Positions 8,843 to 18,552 are shown, counted from the first letter of the stretch. The stretch: 49,287 bases of DNA from Flavobacteriaceae bacterium (GCA_016764435.1 JAESRX010000016.1:3791-53077), one strand, 5' to 3'. Numbers and translations: made by a program. Notes: generated by a model from the letters alone, not told the origin.

Positions 8843-11416
8843 ATGCAAGACGAAAATGTAGAAAACCCAGAACACCAAGATAATTTCGAGAATCAAGAAA
8901 GCATAACGAAGGTTACAGGTATGTTTAAGGAATGGTTCTTAGACTATGCATCCTATGTGATTTTAGAGCGGGCTGTTCCCGCGATTGACGATGGATTAAA
9001 ACCCGTACAACGTCGTATCATGCATTCCATGAAAGAATTGGATGATGGACGTTATAATAAAGTAGCCAATATAGTGGGGCATACCATGCAGTATCATCCC
9101 CATGGTGACGCATCTATAGCCGATGCCATGGTGCAGATAGCTCAAAAAGAACTCCTGATAGATATGCAGGGGAACTGGGGAAATATTTACACAGGGGATC
9201 GCGCGGCGGCTTCTAGGTATATAGAGGCACGATTGTCTAAATTTGCCTTACATGTATTGTTCAATCCAAAAACTACCCATTGGCAAATGTCCTATGACGG
9301 ACGTAAAAAAGAACCGATAGATTTGCCTGTAAAATTCCCATTGTTGCTAGCGCAAGGTGCGGAAGGAATCGCAGTAGGTCTGTCTACAAAAATATTACCA
9401 CATAACTTTAATGAATTGATAGATGCCTCTATTAAAATATTAAAAGGCCGTCCTTTTACGATTTTTCCTGATTTTATTACGGGAGGAATTGCAGATGTGA
9501 GTGGCTATAATAATGGTTTACGTGGAGGGAAAATTCGTTGTAGAGGAAGAATCGAGCAGTTGGATAAAAAAACCTTGGTGATTCGTGAAATTCCATTTGG
9601 AACCACCACTACCTCTTTGATTGAATCGGTATTAAAAGCCAATGAAAAAGGGAAGTTAAAGATTAAAAAGATAGAAGATAATACCGCTGCGGAAGTTGAG
9701 ATTTTGATTCATCTACCCGCGGGAATATCGCCAGACAAGACGATAGATGCCTTATTTGCATTTACGACATGTGAGAATTCCATTTCGCCATTGTCCTGTA
9801 TTATTGAGGATAATAAACCTATTTTTATAGGGGTGAGTGAGATTTTAGAACGGTCTACGGAGCATACTGTCACCTTACTGAAATGGGAGTTAGAAATACA
9901 ATTAGAGGAATTACAAGAGCAGTGGCATTTCGCGTCATTGGAACGTATTTTTATCGAAAAAAGGATCTACCGGGACATTGAAGAAGTAACGACATGGAAA
10001 GGAGTAATTAAAGCGATAGACAAAGGATTAGTACCTCATGTGAAGCATTTAAAACGTGCCGTAACGGAAGAAGATATTGTTCGATTGACAGAAATTAGAA
10101 TCAAGAAAATCTCGAAGTTTGATATTGATAAAGCGACACAGCTGATTGAGGCTTTAGAAGGTAAGATAAAAGAAGTGCTGTATCATTTAGCACATCTAAT
10201 AGATTTTGCAGTTGATTATTTTAAGAATTTGAAAAAGACTTTTGGGAAAGACAAAGAACGCAAAACGGAGATTCGTTTATTTGATGATATTGTAGCGACT
10301 AAAGTAGTGATGCGGAATGCCAAATTATATGTAAATAGAGAAGAGGGGTTTATTGGTACATCGCTTAAAAAAGAAGAGTTTGTAGATGATTGTTCGGACA
10401 TAGATGATGTCATCATCTTTAAGAAAGACGGAACGATGATGATTACAAAAGTAGATGCTAAAACTTTTGTAGGAAAAAATATTATGCATATAGCCATCTT
10501 TAAAAAGAATGATAAACGGACTATATACAACATGATTTATAGAGATGGACGCAATGGACCTAGTTATATGAAACGATTTGCTGTCACAGGTGTTACACGG
10601 GATAAAAGTTATGATTTGACCAATGGGAATAAAGCATCTATAGTACATTATTTCACTCCGAATCCAAATGGAGAAGCAGAAGTAATCTCTTTACATCTAA
10701 AGGCGATAGCAGGTCTAAAAAAGATCAAATGGGAAATTGATTTTTCCGAGTTATTGATTAAAGGACGTGGTGTAAAAGGAAATTTGGTTTCCAAACATCC
10801 TATCCGTAAAATTGAAATGAAGCACGAAGGGATCTCAACTCTAAAACCTCGTAAGATTTGGTTTGATGACACTGTATCTCGTTTAAATGTAGACGGAAGA
10901 GGAGAATTGTTAGGTGAATTTACTGCGGCAGATAGACTGTTACTCGTTACTCAAAAAGGAATGGCGAAGGCGGTAAAACCAGAATTGACCATGCATTTTC
11001 CGAATGATATGATCGTCCTTGAAAAATGGACGCCATCAAAACCTATTTCGGTGGTGTATTTGGAAGGTGATAAATCAAGGTACTATGTCAAACGTTTTCT
11101 GATTGAAAATGTTGGAAAAGAAGAATCGTTTATTGGGGATCATGAAAAATCTGTGGTTCAAATAGTATTAACAGACTATAGGCCAATGGCAGAAGTGATT
11201 TTTTCTAAGCGTAGTTTAGAGAAAATTGAAATTAATTTCGAAGAATTTATTTCCGTAAAAGGATTTAAGGCTTTAGGAAATCAGCTAACAGAAGATAAAA
11301 TAAAAACCGTAAACGCATTGGAATCCTTACCGTACACTCCTCCTAAGCCGGAAGAGTTAGAGGTAATTATTGATGAGATTTCAGGAGAAGATAGTCAAGC
11401 GGAATTATTTGATTAA
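8843..11416 (+). CDS. parC: DNA topoisomerase IV subunit A
   Basis: 857 residues. The breakage-reunion domain carries PAIDDGLKPVQRRI, YHPHGD at 84-89 and the catalytic tyrosine Tyr126 in AAASRYIEARLS; a long coiled coil follows, then a variable C-terminal beta-pinwheel from about 500 that lacks a clear GyrA box, which favours ParC over GyrA. The quinolone-determining region reads HPHGDASIAD: the position matching ParC Ser80 is Ala90 and the position matching Glu84 is Asp94. The gene follows parE after one base and a strong terminator lies 45 bases after its stop. The acidic C-terminus (SGEDSQAELFD) is ordinary for the family. Confidence 0.95.
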   Translation: MQDENVENPEHQDNFENQESITKVTGMFKEWFLDYASYVILERAVPAIDDGLKPVQRRIMHSMKELDDGRYNKVANIVGHTMQYHPHGDASIADAMVQIAQKELLIDMQGNWGNIYTGDRAAASRYIEARLSKFALHVLFNPKTTHWQMSYDGRKKEPIDLPVKFPLLLAQGAEGIAVGLSTKILPHNFNELIDASIKILKGRPFTIFPDFITGGIADVSGYNNGLRGGKIRCRGRIEQLDKKTLVIREIPFGTTTTSLIESVLKANEKGKLKIKKIEDNTAAEVEILIHLPAGISPDKTIDALFAFTTCENSISPLSCIIEDNKPIFIGVSEILERSTEHTVTLLKWELEIQLEELQEQWHFASLERIFIEKRIYRDIEEVTTWKGVIKAIDKGLVPHVKHLKRAVTEEDIVRLTEIRIKKISKFDIDKATQLIEALEGKIKEVLYHLAHLIDFAVDYFKNLKKTFGKDKERKTEIRLFDDIVATKVVMRNAKLYVNREEGFIGTSLKKEEFVDDCSDIDDVIIFKKDGTMMITKVDAKTFVGKNIMHIAIFKKNDKRTIYNMIYRDGRNGPSYMKRFAVTGVTRDKSYDLTNGNKASIVHYFTPNPNGEAEVISLHLKAIAGLKKIKWEIDFSELLIKGRGVKGNLVSKHPIRKIEMKHEGISTLKPRKIWFDDTVSRLNVDGRGELLGEFTAADRLLLVTQKGMAKAVKPELTMHFPNDMIVLEKWTPSKPISVVYLEGDKSRYYVKRFLIENVGKEESFIGDHEKSVVQIVLTDYRPMAEVIFSKRSLEKIEINFEEFISVKGFKALGNQLTEDKIKTVNALESLPYTPPKPEELEVIIDEISGEDSQAELFD

Positions 11417-11460
11417 AAGGGCGATAAGGCGTTGTATATGTGACGTCCTAGATAATCGAC

Positions 11461-11496
11461 AAAAAAGCAATTTAGGAAACTAAATTGCTTTTTTTA
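11461..11496 (+). terminator. Terminator of the parE-parC operon
   Basis: A 15-bp perfect stem, AAAAAAGCAATTTAG (11461-11475) with CTAAATTGCTTTTTT (11480-11494), closes a GAAA tetraloop. The flanking A and T runs make it potentially bidirectional; the DUF423 gene on the minus strand ends 43 bases further on. Confidence 0.92.
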
Positions 11497-11538
11497 TAAG
11501 TATAAATAAGGGCTTCTTAATTGTTTTATAATGGACGT

Positions 11539-11922
11539 CTAGACGATTCCTACAATGCTTAAAAGAAGGATTCCCCAGCCAGCAATTAAACACAAACCAC
11601 CTAGAGGGGTTATAGGGCCCAATAGTTTTATTTTTTTTCCTTTCATGTCACTCAATACCAATCCATAGATACTAAAAGAAAACAGTAAAATTCCGAGGGC
11701 AGTTACTGATGCAATAAGGGAGGTGTTTTCTCCGATCTCAGGAGCGTTAAACCCAATGGTTAATAAGAATAAGGCATGATAAAATTGATATTTCACTCCA
11801 GTTTCAAAGCTTTGTAAAGCTTGGAGAGTTAATTTTGATTTTAAATAATGAGCTCCAAAAGCACCGAAAATTACAGCAAGCGCACCATAAGTTATCCCAA
11901 TAATGAGTGTGTATTTATCCAT
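11539..11922 (-). CDS. DUF423 family small integral membrane protein (YgdD-like)
   Basis: 127 residues with four predicted membrane helices (about 5-23, 44-62, 68-88, 102-124). The N-terminal GALAVIFGAFGAHYLK and the following FETGVKYQFYHALFLL are signatures of DUF423/COG2363. Length is normal for the family. The function is unknown; in the family it is an inner membrane protein. It converges on parC, sharing a symmetrical terminator, and diverges from the S9 peptidase gene across 95 bases. Confidence 0.92.
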   Translation of the reverse strand: MDKYTLIIGITYGALAVIFGAFGAHYLKSKLTLQALQSFETGVKYQFYHALFLLTIGFNAPEIGENTSLIASVTALGILLFSFSIYGLVLSDMKGKKIKLLGPITPLGGLCLIAGWGILLLSIVGIV

Positions 11923-11990
11923 AGAAATAAGTTTTTCGGTAAAATTAAACTTATTTTCTATTTTTCAATACGTACTCTGTATTTTTCTCT

Positions 11991-11998
11991 TAAATTTG
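11991..11998 (+). promoter_or_regulatory. Probable promoter of the S9 peptidase gene, -7 element TAAATTTG
   Basis: TAAATTTG matches TAnnTTTG exactly and lies 19 bases before the ATG at 12018. A -33 TTG at the right distance is not obvious. Confidence 0.5.
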
Positions 11999-12017
11999 AG
12001 TTTTAAAAATCAAACAA

Positions 12018-13922
12018 ATGAGAACAAACCTTGTATCCATATTTTTATTACTAACTATGATCTTGACTGCTCAAACTAACATGACTCCAGAACGCTTAAT
12101 AGAACTTGGAAGAGTCAGCGCGATGGGGATAAGTACAGATAACAACGCTATAATTTACAGTGTAAAAACCTATAATGTTATCGCGAACAAAGGAGTAAAA
12201 GAATATTTTAAAATCTCGGTGAATGGAGGAGATGCCATTAAAATAAAAGAACCGAAAGACTATTTGTTAGATGCTAAAATTTCTAAGGACGGTCAGTATA
12301 AACTATCTTCTAAAGAGGTAAAGTTATTAAACGTAAGTGGGCGTGATTTGTATCCAGATCTAAAAGAATCACAGGTCCTAATTTATGACGATTTAAATTA
12401 TCGCCATTGGGATACATGGGAGGATGGGAAATATGACCATGTCTTTTTACACCAATTAACAGCAACAGGTTTTGATGAAGGGATCGATTTATTAAAAGGA
12501 GAAAAATACGAATCCCCAACCAAACCTTTTGGAGGGACTGAAGATTATATCTGGAATCCAAATGGAAAGGAAGTGGTGTATGTCTGTAAAAAGAAATTTG
12601 GGAAGGAATATGCAACAAGTACGAACACTGATTTGTTTGCCTACAACATCGCAACTAAAACCACCAAAAATATTACAGAAGGAATGATGGGCTATGATTT
12701 GTCTCCCGCATTTTCTGAACAAGGGATCTTGGCTTGGTTGAGCATGGCTACCGATGGTTTTGAATCTGATAAGATCGATATTATCGCAGACAATGGCCAT
12801 CAGAAATTAAATTTAACCCAGCGATGGGATGGTGCAGTTCAGAGTTTTAAATGGTCAAAAGATGGAAAAAGCATCTATTTTATTGCGCCTGTAGACGGGA
12901 CAAAACAAATTTTCACGGTTGATTATACAGGGATAACTCGAAAATTACCCGTTGTAGAACAATTGACCAAAGGGCAATTTGATGTGACAAGTATCGTAGG
13001 GGAATTAGACAAGGTGCTAGTTGTGACTAGAACGGATATGAATCATGCTACGGAGATATTTTCAGTAGCTAAGGTGGATGGTGATTTTACACAATTGACG
13101 TGTGTAAATGATGCTGTTTATGCAAAGACGAATCTTGGAAAAGTAGAAAAAAGATATGTGACCACAACGGATGGAAAGCAAATGTTAGTTTGGATGATTT
13201 TCCCTCCAAATTTTGATGCTACAAAAAAATATCCAACCTTATTATATTGCCAAGGAGGACCACAATCTGCCTTGTCTCAATTTTATTCTTTTCGTTGGAA
13301 TTTCCAAATGATGGCTTCTCAAGGCTATATTATCGTGGCACCTAACCGTAGAGGAATGCCAGGTCATGGAGTAGAATGGAATAGTGCCATTAGCAAGGAT
13401 TATGGAGGGCAACCAATGCGTGATTACTTTTCAGCAATAGATGAAATATCCAAAGAATCTTATGTAGACAATGATAGAATAGGAGCCATTGGGGCTAGTT
13501 TTGGTGGGTATTCTGTATTTCAATTGGCAGGAACACATCAGAAAAGATTCAAGACTTTTATCTCTCATGATGGGATTTTTAACTGGAGATCTATGTATGG
13601 AACTACCGAGGAAATGTGGTTTGTAAACTGGGATTTAGGAGGTGCTTATTGGGATAAAAATGAAACAACTGAAAGGTCTTATGGAGAATTTAATCCTGTG
13701 AGTCATGTCGCCAAATGGGATACGCCAATTATGGTTATTCAAGGAGCTAAAGATTATAGAGTGCCGATTGGACAAGGGTTAGAGGCCTTTCAAGTGGCTC
13801 AATTAAAAGGGTTGAAAAGTAGATTACTACTCTTTCCTAACGAAAATCACTGGGTCTTACAAACACAAAATGCCATCGTATGGCAACGTGAATTCTTTAG
13901 ATGGTTAAAGGAGACCTTGTAA
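12018..13922 (+). CDS. Exported S9 family serine peptidase (prolyl oligopeptidase / DPP-like)
   Basis: 634 residues with an N-terminal signal peptide (hydrophobic residues 6-17, cleavage near LTAQT). Residues about 25-370 form the beta-propeller-like region with WDG, YIWNPNGKEVVYV and FKWSKDGKSIYFI repeats. The C-terminal alpha/beta-hydrolase domain contains GASFGGYS with nucleophile Ser494, Asp579 in AKDYRVP and His611 in NENHWVL, so the triad is complete. Such enzymes cleave dipeptides or acyl groups from oligopeptides in the periplasm, supporting growth on proteins. It appears monocistronic; 226 bases of non-coding DNA separate it from the next terminator. Confidence 0.93.
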   Translation: MRTNLVSIFLLLTMILTAQTNMTPERLIELGRVSAMGISTDNNAIIYSVKTYNVIANKGVKEYFKISVNGGDAIKIKEPKDYLLDAKISKDGQYKLSSKEVKLLNVSGRDLYPDLKESQVLIYDDLNYRHWDTWEDGKYDHVFLHQLTATGFDEGIDLLKGEKYESPTKPFGGTEDYIWNPNGKEVVYVCKKKFGKEYATSTNTDLFAYNIATKTTKNITEGMMGYDLSPAFSEQGILAWLSMATDGFESDKIDIIADNGHQKLNLTQRWDGAVQSFKWSKDGKSIYFIAPVDGTKQIFTVDYTGITRKLPVVEQLTKGQFDVTSIVGELDKVLVVTRTDMNHATEIFSVAKVDGDFTQLTCVNDAVYAKTNLGKVEKRYVTTTDGKQMLVWMIFPPNFDATKKYPTLLYCQGGPQSALSQFYSFRWNFQMMASQGYIIVAPNRRGMPGHGVEWNSAISKDYGGQPMRDYFSAIDEISKESYVDNDRIGAIGASFGGYSVFQLAGTHQKRFKTFISHDGIFNWRSMYGTTEEMWFVNWDLGGAYWDKNETTERSYGEFNPVSHVAKWDTPIMVIQGAKDYRVPIGQGLEAFQVAQLKGLKSRLLLFPNENHWVLQTQNAIVWQREFFRWLKETL

Positions 13923-14150
13923 ATGTACGCGTGTGGTATGAGTAGTGTTGTTTTAGTCTCGAAATGTTTCAGGTAAAGAAGTCGTAACAGGAATATTAAA
14001 AAATGATTATTTTCTGATGTTTTTTTAAAACAATTAACGGGAAGCATGAAGATTTAGTAATGCTAAATTAGTTGTTTCTTTTGGAATGGCTGTTTTAAGA
14101 AATATGGGCAACAATTAATTTCACTTTAAGTACTCGAAAAATAAAGCATA

Positions 14151-14186
14151 AAAAAACGTAATGGTTCTAGAACCATTACGTTTTTT
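14151..14186. terminator. Fully symmetrical bidirectional terminator between S9 and M23 peptidase genes
   Basis: The 36 bases are a perfect palindrome: AAAAAACGTAATGGTTCT and its complement, with A and T runs at the ends. It lies 23 bases beyond the stop of the minus-strand M23 gene, its most likely user, and 229 bases beyond the plus-strand S9 gene. Confidence 0.88.
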
Positions 14187-14208
14187 GTTTTCAACTATGT
14201 TGTATCAG

Positions 14209-15915
14209 CTACTGAACCTTTCGTTTAAAAACACCTGTTTTTACGGTTGTATTTCCCGCATTATCTATTAAGGTTACTTTTAAATTGTAGGTAGAAGTTT
14301 GATTTTTATTATCTTTAAAGTCGTAGGTGAGCGTTTTTGTTTTAGGACTGTATTCCATAAGTATCCATTTTCCATTAATTTCTCCACGGTATTTTTTAAT
14401 CCCAGAAAAATTATCAGAAATTTTCACTTTTAAATATTGTTTACTGCTGATCCATTGATTTTCTTTAAAGCTTAAAAATTGAATGCGTGGTTTTTTTTCA
14501 TCGCGCAACAATCGGTAGGTTCCTAAATCTTTAGAAGTCGTATAAAATGTATGTTCTTTTTTTATGGTTTTTACATAATAAGGTTTGTTTTTACTAGAGT
14601 ATTTTGCAATGAACAAATGTGCACGTTCTTTTTTACTGAAATTACTCACGTCAAAAGTGAGGGTATATTTTTTATTTAAAGGAATGGTGGATTTGTGGAT
14701 ATGCGCTACGCTATCTATTATTTTTAGGTCTAAATAAGTATCCTTATAAAAGGTGTTCTTAGGAAAAGCGACCGTTACATCATCTATTATGAATTTATTA
14801 AAGCCTGCAGCGATAATGGGGTACTGGGTAGTTTCATCTTTTTTTGCAACGATTATTTTTTGTTGTTTTCCTATGATGGGAATTTGTAGCGTAGTTTTAT
14901 TTCCCTTAAAATCGGAAGCGATTAGCTTTACGTTATAACTGAGTCCTTCTTCAATGAGAATCTGTCCTTTATTGATGCAGTTTTTGTAAATACTTAAGGT
15001 GTTTTTGGGAACTATAAAACACCGTTGTACACGTTGGTTTATATCTTTAAAGCGTTTGTAATCTATTAATAAATTTAATTGACGAGATTCAGAAAAGGAA
15101 AAGGACTCCACTTCATACTCATAGACTAAGGCATCGTTTACAAACATTTTCAAATTATAGATACCATTTTTATTCCAAGCTCCATCTTGTCTGTCAAAAG
15201 TATTGATCCCAAAACCTATGCGTCCACTGGCGTAAATTTTATCAGCAAGGAGCACTCCATTAGGCATTTTTTTATAGTTTAATTTTAGAGGGATACCGTA
15301 TTTGTTTATCTGAGCATCATCACTCAAAGGGTAGCCCATTAACACCTTAATTTGTGGACTACGTGTGTCTTTTATTTTAAGGCCAAATAGGAGTGGGTTT
15401 ATAGGTTTTTCCGTCTTTGTGTTTCTTATTTCGAAGTGTAAGTGTGGACCTACATAGCCACCTGTGGCACCAGAAGCAGCAATGATTTCACCTTTTTTCA
15501 CTAAAAGCTCATGTGATTTCGGAAATACTTGAATTTCAAAACTCTCTTTTTGATATTGTTTTGATTTTATATAAGCTTCGATGGTTTTATTGAATTTTTT
15601 CAAGTGTCCATATACGGTAGTGTATCCATTTGGGTGGGTGATGTAAATGGCTTTTCCATAGCCCCAATGGGATATTTTTATTCGGGAAATATAACCTTCT
15701 GCGGCGGCTAATACTTCAAATCCTTCTTTTTGTTGCGTTTTGAAATCTAAACCTGCGTGAAAATGATTGGTTCTTAATTCTCCAAAATTCCCCGAAAGTA
15801 CCAATGGGATATTTAATGGTTTTTGAAAATAGTCTGTAGGGTAAATTTGTTGACTTTTCCCATAAAACATTGAAATAGTGAATAAAATAAGGGGGATGAT
15901 ATTTTTGTAATTCAT
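14209..15915 (-). CDS. Exported M23 family peptidase (LytM-type, cell wall hydrolase-like)
   Basis: 568 residues with a signal peptide (about 1-21, ending YGKSQQ). The LytM zinc peptidase domain is at the N-terminal end: HFHAGLD supplies His53 and Asp57, VYGHL follows, and GPHLHFEIR supplies His158 and His160, so all metal ligands are present. The remaining 370 residues are beta-rich with Ig-like character (for example DNFSGIKKYRGEI and DNAGNTTVK near the end). Family members are glycyl or D,D-endopeptidases acting on murein cross-links; the exact bond is not known. It lies divergently from the zapA cluster, a neighbourhood that I recall as common in flavobacteria. Confidence 0.92.
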   Translation of the reverse strand: MNYKNIIPLILFTISMFYGKSQQIYPTDYFQKPLNIPLVLSGNFGELRTNHFHAGLDFKTQQKEGFEVLAAAEGYISRIKISHWGYGKAIYITHPNGYTTVYGHLKKFNKTIEAYIKSKQYQKESFEIQVFPKSHELLVKKGEIIAASGATGGYVGPHLHFEIRNTKTEKPINPLLFGLKIKDTRSPQIKVLMGYPLSDDAQINKYGIPLKLNYKKMPNGVLLADKIYASGRIGFGINTFDRQDGAWNKNGIYNLKMFVNDALVYEYEVESFSFSESRQLNLLIDYKRFKDINQRVQRCFIVPKNTLSIYKNCINKGQILIEEGLSYNVKLIASDFKGNKTTLQIPIIGKQQKIIVAKKDETTQYPIIAAGFNKFIIDDVTVAFPKNTFYKDTYLDLKIIDSVAHIHKSTIPLNKKYTLTFDVSNFSKKERAHLFIAKYSSKNKPYYVKTIKKEHTFYTTSKDLGTYRLLRDEKKPRIQFLSFKENQWISSKQYLKVKISDNFSGIKKYRGEINGKWILMEYSPKTKTLTYDFKDNKNQTSTYNLKVTLIDNAGNTTVKTGVFKRKVQ

Positions 15916-15956
15916 AGTGCTACTACGTTTTTTTCGTTATTTTTCAATTCTTGTTG

Positions 15957-15964
15957 CAAATCTA
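15957..15964 (-). promoter_or_regulatory. Probable promoter of the M23 peptidase gene, -7 element TAGATTTG
   Basis: The plus strand reads CAAATCTA, which is TAGATTTG on the minus strand, matching TAnnTTTG 41 bases upstream of the start at 15915. Confidence 0.5.
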
Positions 15965-16017
15965 AGACCATTTTAACTTAAAAATATTAAAGTTTTAAAT
16001 AAAATGATTAAAAACAG

Positions 16018-16048
16018 TTGTTATATTCAACATGTAATGCTAACTTTG
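16018..16048 (+). promoter_or_regulatory. Promoter of the coiled-coil/zapA operon (TTG-N20-TAACTTTG)
   Basis: TTG at 16018-16020 and TAACTTTG at 16041-16048 are separated by 20 bases, close to the usual Bacteroidota spacing. The implied leader to the ATG at 16077 is about 20 bases. Confidence 0.65.
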
Positions 16049-16076
16049 TAGTTATAGTTTTGATTCTTATAAATTG

Positions 16077-16367
16077 ATGCATAACCTAACAATAGCTGTA
16101 ACCGAAGTAGAGGAGAAACTCAAAACACTTTTAGAAAACTATGCGTTTCTAAAAGAGGAGAATGAGTTCTTACACGACAAAGTAACTGATTTAGAGCAAC
16201 AATTAACACAGGAGAAACAATTACATGTACGTTTGGAGGATAATTTTCAAACATTAAAAATTGCCAAAACTATTCAAGGCAGTAAACAAGATAGAAAGGA
16301 AACGAAGCTGAAAATAAATACATTAATTCGTGAAATTGATAAATGTATCTTACAATTAAACGAATAA
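16077..16367 (+). CDS. Small coiled-coil protein upstream of zapA
   Basis: 96 residues counted from the ATG at 16077; a TTG one codon earlier is a less likely start. The protein is almost entirely heptad-patterned (VEEKLKTLLENYAFLKEENE, then DLEQQLTQEKQ), indicating a parallel or antiparallel coiled coil, with a basic middle (KQDRKETKLKI). It has no signal peptide or membrane segment. It sits 10 bases before zapA in the same operon. ZapB in enterobacteria is also a short coiled coil that partners ZapA at the division ring, so a ZapB-like role is a reasonable inference from size, structure and neighbourhood, but sequence identity to ZapB is not evident. Confidence 0.82.
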   Translation: MHNLTIAVTEVEEKLKTLLENYAFLKEENEFLHDKVTDLEQQLTQEKQLHVRLEDNFQTLKIAKTIQGSKQDRKETKLKINTLIREIDKCILQLNE

Positions 16368-16377
16368 GATCTTTTAA

Positions 16378-16680
16378 ATGGCTGAGAAATTAAAAATAAA
16401 AATAACCATCGCGAATCGCGTATATCCTTTAAGCATTCAGAATGCAAATGAAGAACAAGGGATGCGAAGAGCAGCAAAGAAAATTAGCGAATTAGTAAAG
16501 AAATTCGAAAAAAACTATGCGGTTAGTGATAAGCAAGATGTATTGGCCATGTGTGCCCTACAGTTTGCCTCTTTGTTAGAAATTAAAGCGATTGAAAAAG
16601 AAGATGAGAATGTACTTGTCTCAGAAAAAATTGATAACATAAATAAACTTTTAGAGCGAACTCTAAAAGACGATCTTTAA
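16378..16680 (+). CDS. zapA: Cell division protein ZapA
   Basis: 100 residues, the usual length. The N-terminal globular half begins KLKIKITIANRVYPLSI, followed by EEQGMRRAAKKISELVKKFE, both typical of ZapA, and the C-terminal half is a dimerising coiled coil. ZapA binds FtsZ protofilaments and cross-links them at the division site. It is followed by the 6S RNA gene, the same order (zapA then ssrS) as in Escherichia coli, which supports both calls. It shares an operon with the coiled-coil gene upstream. Confidence 0.92.
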   Translation: MAEKLKIKITIANRVYPLSIQNANEEQGMRRAAKKISELVKKFEKNYAVSDKQDVLAMCALQFASLLEIKAIEKEDENVLVSEKIDNINKLLERTLKDDL

Positions 16681-16689
16681 AATAAATAA

Positions 16690-16865
16690 CACAAAATTAC
16701 TGCCTACATTAGTTATTGTTTGTTAAACTCAACACTATTAGTTTAGAAAGGATGAGTCGTAATTGTAAAAGCAAGCCAGCTTTGATTGGATCCTTGATCA
16801 GTTAGTTAGTCCTAAACCTGTTTATACGGAGTTTACATAAAACCGAATTAATGTAGGTTTTTTTA
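16690..16865 (+). ncRNA. ssrS: 6S RNA
   Basis: The 200 bases between zapA and rny fold into a long rod. CCTACATTA (16703-16711) pairs with TAATGTAGG (16849-16857), TAAACTC (16724-16730) with GAGTTTA (16829-16835), and GTTTAG plus GGA (16741-16752) with TCCTAAAC (16810-16817), leaving a central open region around 16755-16805. This is the shape of 6S RNA, which mimics an open promoter and sequesters housekeeping RNA polymerase. The T-rich stretch after 16857 would end the transcript. The position behind zapA matches ssrS elsewhere. The exact 5' end is not fixed; the closing stem runs 16703-16857. Confidence 0.8.
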
Positions 16866-16881
16866 TATATAAAAAAACGAT

Positions 16882-18450
16882 ATGGGAGAATACTTATTAC
16901 CTATAGTTATAGGTGTCGCAATAGGATTAGCAATAGGATATATTGTAGCCAAAGTACTAGAGAGAAGTAATGCGAATAAATTAATTAGAAATACCAAAAA
17001 AGAAGCTTTATCTATTATTAAAGAAGCTAAAATTGATGCTACGGCACTTAAGAAAGATAAAATACTACAAGCCAAAGAGAAATTTATTGAACTAAAATCA
17101 GAACACGAAAAAGTGATTTTAAGTAGAGATAAAAAGATGGCCGATGCTGAAAAACGCATTAGAGATAAGGAGTCTCAAGTATCTCAGTTATTAGATAAAA
17201 ACAAAAAAATTGGTAGTACGCTAGAACATAAAGAACAAGATTTTGACACTAAAATCGAGTATATGGAGCGTAAAAATGAAGAGATAGAAAAACTTCATAA
17301 AAAACAAGTAGAAAACTTAGAGGTGATCTCTGGATTATCTGCAGAAGATGCGAAGCGTGACTTAGTGGAGTCTTTAAAGGAAAAAGCACAGATAGATGCC
17401 ATGGCATTTATTCAAGAAAAGCAAGAGGAAGCAAAACTGACGGCAGATCAAGAAGCACGTAAGGTTATCTTAAATACCATTCAACGTGTAGGAGTAGAGC
17501 AAACGGTAGAAAACTGTGTATCTGTTTTTAACATTGAATCAGATGACGTAAAAGGTCGTATTATAGGACGTGAAGGTCGTAATATTAGAGCTTTGGAAGC
17601 GGCTACGGGCGTTGAGATTATAGTAGATGATACTCCAGAAGCTATTATATTGTCTTGTTTTGATCCTGTAAGAAGAGAGATTGCAAGATTGGCTTTACAT
17701 AAACTAGTGACGGATGGTCGTATTCATCCTGCAAGAATAGAAGAGGTTGTTAAAAAGACGGAAAAACAAATCAATCAAGAAATTATTGAAGTTGGAAAAC
17801 GTACTGTTATCGATTTAGGAGTTCATGGATTAAGGCCAGAATTAATCAAAGTAATTGGACGTATGAAATACCGTTCCTCTTATGGTCAGAATTTATTACA
17901 ACATTCACGTGAGGTTGCAAACCTTTGTGGAGTAATGGCCGCGGAATTAGGATTGGATGCTAAGGCAGCAAAACGTGCAGGTTTATTACATGATATTGGT
18001 AAAGTACCAGATACAGAGAGTGAATTACCTCACGCTTTATTAGGAATGCAATGGGCAGAGAAATATGGTGAAAAACCTATTATTTGTAATGCTATTGGTG
18101 CGCATCACGATGAAATTGAAATGAAATCATTAATTGCACCTATCGTGCAAGTATGTGATGCTATTTCTGGAGCTAGGCCTGGAGCACGTCGTCAAGTATT
18201 GGATTCTTATATCCAACGTTTAAAAGACTTGGAAGATGTCGCTTTTGGATTTACAGGAGTTCAAAAAGCCTATGCTATCCAAGCGGGTAGAGAATTAAGA
18301 GTGATCGTAGATTGTGAAAAGGTATCAGATGCAAAAGCTTCTGAATTGTCTTTCAATATTACGAATAAAATTCAAACAGAAATGACTTATCCTGGTCAGG
18401 TTCGTGTGACGGTAATTCGTGAAACACGTGCGGTGAATATTGCAAAATAA
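16882..18450 (+). CDS. rny: Ribonuclease Y
   Basis: 522 residues. A single N-terminal membrane helix (about 4-24, glycine and isoleucine rich) anchors it, followed by a long charged coiled coil to about residue 200. A KH domain follows ([19 protein letters not shown] is its GXXG loop), then the HD domain with [15 protein letters not shown] (His370, Asp371) and AHHDE. This is the complete RNase Y layout. The enzyme starts mRNA decay by endonucleolytic cleavage at the membrane. It lies directly after the 6S RNA gene and is closed by its own terminator. Confidence 0.97.
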   Translation: MGEYLLPIVIGVAIGLAIGYIVAKVLERSNANKLIRNTKKEALSIIKEAKIDATALKKDKILQAKEKFIELKSEHEKVILSRDKKMADAEKRIRDKESQVSQLLDKNKKIGSTLEHKEQDFDTKIEYMERKNEEIEKLHKKQVENLEVISGLSAEDAKRDLVESLKEKAQIDAMAFIQEKQEEAKLTADQEARKVILNTIQRVGVEQTVENCVSVFNIESDDVKGRIIGREGRNIRALEAATGVEIIVDDTPEAIILSCFDPVRREIARLALHKLVTDGRIHPARIEEVVKKTEKQINQEIIEVGKRTVIDLGVHGLRPELIKVIGRMKYRSSYGQNLLQHSREVANLCGVMAAELGLDAKAAKRAGLLHDIGKVPDTESELPHALLGMQWAEKYGEKPIICNAIGAHHDEIEMKSLIAPIVQVCDAISGARPGARRQVLDSYIQRLKDLEDVAFGFTGVQKAYAIQAGRELRVIVDCEKVSDAKASELSFNITNKIQTEMTYPGQVRVTVIRETRAVNIAK

Positions 18451-18469
18451 TTAGCATTGAACATTATAT

Positions 18470-18498
18470 AATCCCTGCCTTTGGCGGGGATTTTTTTA
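18470..18498 (+). terminator. Terminator of rny
   Basis: AATCCCTGCC (18470-18479) pairs with GGCGGGGATT (18483-18492) around a TTT loop, followed by a run of T. It is GC-rich and strong. Confidence 0.92.
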
Positions 18499-18522
18499 TG
18501 TTTTTTTAAAAAAAACAGGCAT

Positions 18523-18552
18523 AAAAAAAGGCCGCTAAGCAGCGACCTTTTA
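18523..18552 (-). terminator. Terminator for the minus-strand xerD transcript
   Basis: On the minus strand AAAAGGTCGCT pairs with AGCGGCCTTTT around GCTT, with one mismatch (18532/18545), followed by a T run. It lies about 165 bases beyond the xerD stop and converges with the rny terminator. Confidence 0.7.
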
